Origin: Pyrrhosoma nymphula
Taxonomy: Eukaryota > Arthropoda > Insecta > Odonata > Coenagrionidae
NCBI GenBank assembly: GCA_963573305.1
Contig: OY754329.1
Coordinates: forward strand, 131,613,422 to 131,677,421
Reading direction: 5' to 3'
Length of the DNA: 64,000 nucleotides
Shown: piece by piece, positions 58,701-64,000 of the stretch
Position numbering within the stretch: position 1 is the stretch's first letter
How the letters are laid out: every line of letters starts with the position of its first letter
The notes under the pieces: generated by a model
The model's database searches: none
The model's input: only the letters and a program-made list of their open reading frames with translations
Told to the model about the DNA's origin: nothing
Made by a program: the position numbers and the translations under genes

Positions 58701-61678
58701 TCATACGTAATTTAAACCTAAGACTGGTAGACGGCAGCCCGCCAATATTCCCGGTCACCTACTATAATGCCTTTATACCTCGATAGCTCTTCTGTTTTAT
58801 GCCCCGGTTTATCAGGCAAATGTCTTTATCTTACAGTCTTCCTTGCGAGACTTTCTCTTCTATGAAGCCCCTTAAGAATCCGTCATGTTTTAAGTCGAAG
58901 CTAATCCAGCTGGATCTCCTTTTCCTTAGAAACCACCATACGGTTTTCTATCCATCATTATGTTGCAGCTCATATATATGTCTCAGAATATATATCTCAT
59001 TATACTTCCTCGTTTTTCATTTAATTCGTCTACTCTATCCTTTAGCATCCGCCACCAACACCAGGTTTCTAAAAGAGTTCATTTTCTTCTTATCCGTTTT
59101 TCCAGTGATCCACGGCTCCGATTCGTAAAACGCACCACTACAAACGCATATTCGTAGACATTGTAGCCTTGTTGGTTTTCGTATTTCCTTGGAGCAAATA
59201 AGTCGTCTTTTTTAAATTGTGCCTTAGCGTATTATTATCAAATATATGTTATCACAGTATAATTTTTCTCGCACTTTATAATACATTCATACTTCTTTAT
59301 ACATATTTCTATTCTACAGCTGTATTGAATATTAATGTGTAACAATTTAATATATTTCCCAAGGCATCAACCAGGGACTGATTACTGGAAGGATGCATCG
59401 GTGGAGACGTTGACGAAGGAATTCATCGGGCAAAGGGAAATACTCAATAAATTTGCTCTGATCCCGGAAAATGAAATGAAAGGCATCCGTACTCCATTCC
59501 TGCAAATGGCAGGAGATAACACATTTGAGATGATCGCCGAAAATAAGCTAGAGTGGGACTGCTCGTGGCCAACTAACCAATTCTCTGACCCTCCGATGTG
59601 GCCATATACCTTGGATTACACCTCGCAGCAGGTATGCAATAAGCTTTGCAATTCATTTAATTGAGTCACTCGATAACATTTCTCAGTCAAATGAATTCTT
59701 ACGTCTAACCTACCAAGTCACATACTTTGACATCTTGGGGCATACAATTCATATAACGCGGTGGTAAACAGCGTACTCTTGACAGCGAAAAGTTGTCTAA
59801 TTTTATTAATATTCACTAAATTATGAAAATTAATATTACTGTGCTTTGAATATGTAAAGGCGCATGACCCATTCGCTGAGTTGACCGAGGGAAGAAATCG
59901 ATAACTTCTCACATCATGGACACAACGAGATTTATGTATAAATACCGCAAATCTACGAGTATTAGTCGATACGAGCTTAAGCCAACGTCTTCTTTTCAAA
60001 CCGAAAATATCACCTAAAATTCGTATCTCTATACTATAAGTCGGGGTGGAAAAAATTGCTGTTTATCCGGGTTTCGCGACTAATAAATCAAACCTTTAAG
60101 GACGTATGGATGAATATTGAAGCAAAGAGCGACAAACATTGAAAAAAGAAAGTTAAATTTTCAGCAAATTTACTAATATCCGTCGCGGCCACAAAATTGG
60201 CCGTATACAACGTCCTTCGACGCGATTGACAGCGTCATAGCGTGATGAGGCAGTTACGTCATCATCGTCGTCTTGATTGAAAGATCATCTTCTGAAACAT
60301 CCACTGAAGATCATATCGATGCTATCACTAGAAAGGCAGCTCGAGCTCTGAGTCCACTCATTAGAACGTCTAAAATGGGACTGAGCGAGGAGATAATGAA
60401 GATTATGCATACTGCTTTGGTCAGATCAGTTCTGAAGTTTGGTAGTGTCGTCTGGTCATCTCATCAGCTTGGGCATATCCAGCGTCTCCAGAAAATTCAG
60501 GACAGACTTTTGCGAGTTGTCGGGGTTAAATATTGTTTTGAGTACCAGTTCGTACCACTTAACACTATGGAGGGGATCATGAGGTTGGAGCCATTGCTGA
60601 AGAGAAGACAGCTGCAGGACCTTGTTTCTCCGTAGTGTTATTATTGGGGAAATCGATTGTCCAGAACTACTAAAATTGGGAGAAATTAGGATCCCTTTGC
60701 AGGACTCGTTCATCACACTTGTTCAGCCGTCGTATGTGCTCCACTAGTTATGAGCTACATAGCACAATTCCGCGAATTCACTAGCTCGGTAACTGGATCT
60801 CTCCTCTGCATGACACCTCCCTTCTCCCCTTCAGTTTAAGTAATGTTTAAGTAATATTAACTACGACTCCTAAAACCAACTCTGTTTCGTGGTTAAAAAT
60901 AAATTTATCTTACTTCATCTATACTATAGTACCGCATTCCCACAGTGACAATTTCAGTGGAAAGAAATTCTTTTACCTGCACCTTTTTAAATAAGACAAT
61001 AACTCCTGTAACGAGTAATTACCACGTCAGATATACGCATATATGCACTGCGGTAAACAAACTTGAATTCACGTCAGTCGCTTAAGATCTATTACAAGCG
61101 ATATCATAAGAATACTATCGCATTTATGACATAATAAAAGTAAATTATGAAATTAGAGCCAAGTAGTTATGTTAAGCAAAAGTAGAGAATGCTTATGATT
61201 CAAAGCAGGAATGGACAACCTGCGGCCCGCGGGACAGATCTGGCTCACTTTATATTACCAAGTGGCTCGCGGGCTGTTTCCAAGATGTCATAGGCAATAT
61301 CATCATCATACACATTATGTCACAATTTGACCCACTGACTAAAAAAGGTGGGAGCAAAGATGGTTGCCCATGCTTGATTTAGAAGATCGTGGGAATGTAA
61401 TTGCTGTTAATTTCCCATTCAGCACTAGATGATGCACTGTCGCTTTCTCATGAGCTCCATCGTTATCATTCGCTGTTTTCAACGCCACCCGGTTATATCA
61501 CTGGCTTTTTGGTCATCAATAATTAATGTTCTTCGCGCATTCATTTATTTTTTAATTCACAGGAATGCCCGATTCCACCCTGCCCGACATCCAAATACCC
61601 TGGCAAGTGGGTGGTTCCGATGGTTGACTGGTCCAATGATGACGGAATCCCCTGCTCAATGGTCGATACTTGCCCAAT
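49742..61678 (+). CDS. Second tandem chitin deacetylase (group V type), exons 1-4, continues beyond window
   Basis: Paralogue of the gene at 13038-32225. Exons: 49742-49927, 50712-50908, 59364-59631, 61563-61678; exon phases (0, 2, 0, 2) are identical to the first gene. Visible length is 255 residues plus a split codon. Residues 1-24 form a signal peptide (cut after LPSQA). The cysteine-rich start CKLPACRCSGTDIPG is followed by TYDDAI (67-72, with the two metal-site aspartates but Tyr where Phe is usual), HSITH (125-129), RTPFLQ and DCSW. The last two exons with the active-site His are not found before 64000. The first donor is a weak CAG|GTTGTA. Intron 2 carries nested LINEs and the Transib element, and intron 4 a mariner copy; none touches an exon. 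It likely acts on gut chitin like its neighbour. Confidence 0.9.
50990..53110 (+). mobile_element. LINE family C, split by a minus-strand LINE
   Basis: 50990-51094 decodes to KEMAYKTMVRPILEFAKSSW and ends in DPY. The same reading resumes at 52601 (KKWEKCKEKQYVL...) and continues DMQTILSWESLKEKRKAYRL, with KFSFVNRMIEE near 52860. Both parts belong to one LINE C-terminus (LEFA..SWDP, then QRKA, then WESL..RR). The tail is at about 53110 (AATAAATTTTGTTAATC). Confidence 0.6.
51095..52600 (-). mobile_element. LINE family B, reverse transcriptase and C-terminus
   Basis: The longest open frame in the window outside the deacetylases and the unassigned transposon: 370 codons, 52319-51207. It has ALFLDFKKAFDTVPHNKLLY, TPGVPQGSVIGPLLFIIYIN, the active-site IRLFADDAVIY, then VKYLGVTITSDLSWGAHIRN and LEYAASIWDP. 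The upstream part (52503-52258: NYRPITLTSI, GFRKGRSCET) is one frame away, so a shift near 52300 breaks it. The 3' UTR ends at about 51095 with (TAGATG)-type repeats. It is 5'-truncated at about 52600. By motif order it is a jockey-like LINE. Confidence 0.8.
53706..54533 (+). repeat. Left terminal inverted repeat of Transib
   Basis: 828 bp, pairing with 57819-58646. It contains a GC-rich block near 54240-54290 (GCGCGCCGGGAGC) and GAGGTAAGTGC near 54408. Confidence 0.9.
55146..57723 (-). pseudogene. Transib transposase (RAG1-core relative), six exons, two lesions
   Basis: Exons (minus): 57723-57408, 57309-56657, 56538-56339, 56263-56057, 55973-55799, 55633-55146, all with GT-AG introns of 75-165 bp and matching phases, about 678 codons, the usual length for the family. 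Transib hallmarks: ELYPSYDRIV and YGFDGSSGHSQYKQ in exon 2 (the Asp of DGSS at 56771-56769 is the likely first catalytic residue), WENPRPSSTRFCRPIR in exon 3, the zinc pair MRCYICG in exon 4, GNTNDGNTARRFF in exon 5 and SEEALEARNKD (likely catalytic Glu) in exon 6. The C-terminus has KKRRRM and an acidic serine-rich tail. Lesions: TAA at codon 204 (57016-57014) and a 2-base insertion at 57001-57000, only 13 bases apart. Everything else is open, so the gene died recently, or these are sequencing errors. Confidence 0.88.
57819..58646 (-). repeat. Right terminal inverted repeat of Transib
   Basis: Reverse complement of 53706-54533. The transposase start codon lies 96 bp inside it, so the promoter is probably within this repeat. 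Confidence 0.9.
60265..60910 (+). mobile_element. LINE C-terminal fragment
   Basis: Plus-strand frame 60273-60635 reads DHIDAITRKAARALSPLIRT, then HTALVRSVLKFGSVVWSSH and IQRLQKIQDRLLRVVGVKYC, the post-reverse-transcriptase region of jockey-like LINEs. It continues, broken, to an AATAAATTTATC tail near 60900. Lies in intron 3 of deacetylase 2. Confidence 0.65.
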
Positions 61679-61903
61679 GTGAGTCAACCACATTTTTATA
61701 AGAACATTTGTGAAAATATTGTCGGTACAGTGGCAGCAGAACATGGTGGCAGTTGCGCAGAGGACCCTTTTCAGTGGTGGAATTCATTACCTACCAACTA
61801 GCCCCACACAGAGGGGTAAGGGATTCTCCGTATTTGACTGCCAGGCTTCCCAATATTGCAAAATTTCTTTGCCAACCTCAACATGTTCAATAATGTATTC
61901 ACA

Positions 61904-63238
61904 TACTAGGGACGTTCAAAAAGTAATGAACAACAATTTCTTTCTACGACACCAACAATGCTATGCGGATGAATTGTTGAGGCATTCTAATTTAAACCTT
62001 TCGCCCCTGTTATTCGAAGTTGCAAGCTCCGCATCCAAGTGGCAGTGCGGTAGTGAGTGTTAAAAATGGCTGCTGTCAGTGGCGCACGTGATGCACGTTA
62101 CAAGCAGCGTGCACTGATCGAGTTTCTCGTTTCCGAGGAAGGAAATACTCGGAAAATTCATCAGCGTTTGTGTTATGTGTACAGAACTGCCGCCGTAGAC
62201 CGAAGCACAGTCAATGGGCGCAATGAGTGAAGTCGGCGGGTACAGACGCCGATCTCGCCGACTTGCCGCCGAGCGAATCAACCCGCCTCAGCTGTGACTC
62301 CAGTGATGGCGCAGCACGCTGAAAAACCGATTCGGGAGAATCATCGCATTACTGCCCGACAGTTGTGAAAATTGTCGGTCAGTTCGGGAGTATTCACCGC
62401 ATCATTCACGAACTGGGGTACTCTAAAGTTCAAGCAAAATGGATCTCCAAAGAGCTCACGCGTGACCGAAAAACAGCAAGGCAAAACATTTCATCCGAAC
62501 TGCTGTACCGCTACGAGTGTGGGGGGATGACGTCTTATCCCGTATCGTCACCGCTGATGAAGCGTGGATTCATCAATTCGAGCCCTAATCGAAGTGACAG
62601 TCAATAGAGTGGCACCATACTCCCTCGCCACGAAAGAAAATCGTCAAATTGGTTCCTTTAGCAGGAAAGACTATGACCACTGTGCTTTGAGATATGCAAA
62701 GTGTCATTTTATTGGATGTGAGGGCTAAACGAACCACCATTAGCTCATACACTTACGCCGCAATGCAGCGACGATTAAGGCAACGTTTCCAACGTTTTCG
62801 GCCTGAAAAGGGCCTGTGCGACATGCTACTTCAGCGCGGGAGCGCGAGGCCCCACACAAGTCTGCGAATTCGTGAAGCAATCGCAAAACTTGGTTTCACC
62901 GTCTTGCCACACCCACCCTCCAGCCCCAGCTTGTCACAGTCGGACTTCCACATCTTTGGCCCATTGAAGTATGCACTACGTGGGATCCACCTCGAATCCG
63001 AGGACGATGTTCTGCACGCTGTGAAAATGTGGTTTCGTGACCAGAAGCCGGCATGGTATCGAGGGCTTACATGCTCTTCCGAAAGGCTGGCGTTAAGCTC
63101 AAGAAACGAATGGACACTACTTCGAAAAATAGCCAGTTGTCCTGAAGGGTGTACCAATTCACTCCCCAAGGTGCAAAGTTGTATGTGCCATATTTACTGA
63201 AAAATAAATTCTTGTGCATTACTTTTTGAACGCCCGCA
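61904..63238 (+). mobile_element. Mariner-type transposon, about 1.33 kb
   Basis: Ends read GGGACGTTCAAAAAGTAATG (61909-61928) and its reverse complement near 63217-63235. A TA sits at 61904-61905; the right flank is mutated. The plus-strand transposase region shows the mariner order from ATG at 62066 but is broken. It lies in intron 4 of deacetylase 2. Confidence 0.8.
62066..63200 (+). pseudogene. Dead mariner transposase
   Basis: The start MAAVSGARDARYKQRALIEF and VDRSTVN are recognisable, followed by frameshifts and stops (for example TGA at 62227). Later frames retain IHELGYSKVQAKW, ARPHTSLRIREAIAKLGFTV and SDFHIFGPLKYALRG. The catalytic word that reads HHDNARPHTS in active relatives is RGSARPHTS here, so the second Asp is lost. 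Confidence 0.75.
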
Positions 63239-63239
63239 A

Positions 63240-64000
63240 TGAATTAAAATTCTCTCAATTTCTCTTAACCAGCTGTTAAAATGAGCTTTCATGAGTTGCG
63301 AACACAAATAGCGTATTTTGATTTAGCTTTGCATGAATCGTATTGCGAAAGATGATACGATAGATTAGGCTATGAAGAGGTGTATGCGCGCTGAAAGGGA
63401 AGCCGTTGGTAGCATGCGGAGAATATAATGGAATGAGAGTTTGTCTCGGGAAGAGAAAATCGCAGCATACAAGAGTGTTTTTTCCTCCGAATTTAAAGTA
63501 TGATGGTAAAAAGTTCAGAGAACTGCGGAACTAGCCGCGCAGTAACTTTAACGGAGTCACCCGCTGACGGTCACACAATCGTGTGAAATTCACAGTGAAA
63601 CAATCATTAGTCTGGACTGGGATCCCAGTCCAGACGAGTTATTTTTCCACTGTGAATTTCACAAAATTGAATGATAGTGAAACCTGGATGTGCCTGGATT
63701 AGCATAAAGGTAAGCTATATGCAGTGGGTATGGGGTATCTAAGAAGTGTTTGCGATAAAAGCGTGAGGCAGGGTTAGAAATGAGTGAGTGTTATATAAAC
63801 GTGGAATGGATGTTCCAGTGATGGACACAGTACATGAAATAGGCGTGCTTCGTTGGTTTCGAGCTTCATGTCGAGAGACTGGATGAAAGTTGAATAACGA
63901 AACAGATGCACGTTAGAGGAGTCAAAATCTGAGGAGAAACAAATTCTCCATCTTCCTCCGCAATAGCGTAAAGAATGGGACCTGGAAGTTTCTTTTAGGG
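63240..64000. other. Intron 4 of deacetylase 2, window end
   Basis: Apart from repeat R3 at 63545-63670 nothing is recognised. Exons 5 and 6 of deacetylase 2 (expected to encode an FFIHAAW-like motif and the C-terminus) are not present, so they lie to the right of the window. Confidence 0.5.
63545..63670. repeat. Repeat R3, copy 2, with nested palindrome
   Basis: 63582-63597 and 63648-63663 are exact 16-bp inverted repeats (TGTGAAATTCACAGTG). Between them is a perfect 26-bp palindrome at 63610-63635 centred on GGGATCCC. The flank AACGGAGTCACCCGC is shared with the copy at 19695-19875. Confidence 0.65.

Larger units (their letters stand above)
53290..59160. repeat. Old interspersed repeat split by the Transib insertion
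   Basis: 53290-53705 contains ATCATCATCATTAGTCATTC and AACCCTAAGCGGTTGACTGG, a low-complexity-headed repeat with a TTCTGTTTTATATTCCAC block. 58652-59160 continues with comparable pyrimidine-rich text and the same orientation. The join at the Transib target site is inferred; no second copy is available to prove it. Confidence 0.35.

Noticed and set aside
1..64000. CRISPR arrays, operons, bacterial-type regulatory sites
   Set aside because: No regularly spaced direct repeats and no prokaryotic gene organisation; spliced genes and LINEs show a eukaryotic nuclear sequence.

Overview
The window reads as nuclear DNA of an arthropod, most likely an insect. The two clearly host gene models at its core are chitin deacetylases of the short, gut-type insect class. 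Their introns reach 7-8 kb and are filled with non-LTR retrotransposons (LINEs), Penelope-like elements, tRNA-derived SINEs, mariner, Transib and small inverted-repeat elements. Base composition is AT-rich and I see no operon-like structure. I cannot name the species.

Layout. 2351-2776 (minus) holds the first two coding exons of a nurim homologue that runs off the left edge or into exons I could not find. 3-13 kb is gene-poor, with a hAT-type MITE, a TA-flanked MITE inside a LINE remnant, a perfect 38-bp hairpin and several Penelope-type termini with hammerhead-ribozyme-like cores. 13038-32225 (plus) is a complete six-exon chitin deacetylase (400 codons). 20-24 kb inside its third intron is a minus-strand LINE composite interrupted by a Penelope fragment. 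32.4-49.3 kb between the two deacetylases is a nest of LINE and Penelope copies. It includes a 3989-bp DNA transposon of unassigned type (40686-44674) inserted in a LINE with a clean 5-bp target duplication. 49742 onward (plus) is the second, tandem deacetylase; four exons are visible to 61678 and the remainder lies beyond the window.

The most striking element sits in intron 2 of the second deacetylase. It is a full-length Transib transposon, 53706-58646, the superfamily from which the RAG1 recombinase descends. It has 828-bp terminal inverted repeats, a 5-bp target duplication (CAGCG), termini that begin with the exact V(D)J heptamer CACAGTG, and a six-exon transposase gene of about 678 codons. 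That gene appears to carry only two lesions close together.

How the genes work together: the two deacetylases share domain order, intron positions and phases, a secretion signal and a similar GATA-plus-TATA promoter. They look like a tandem duplication producing secreted enzymes acting on chitin, probably in the gut peritrophic matrix. All remaining coding potential is transposon-derived.
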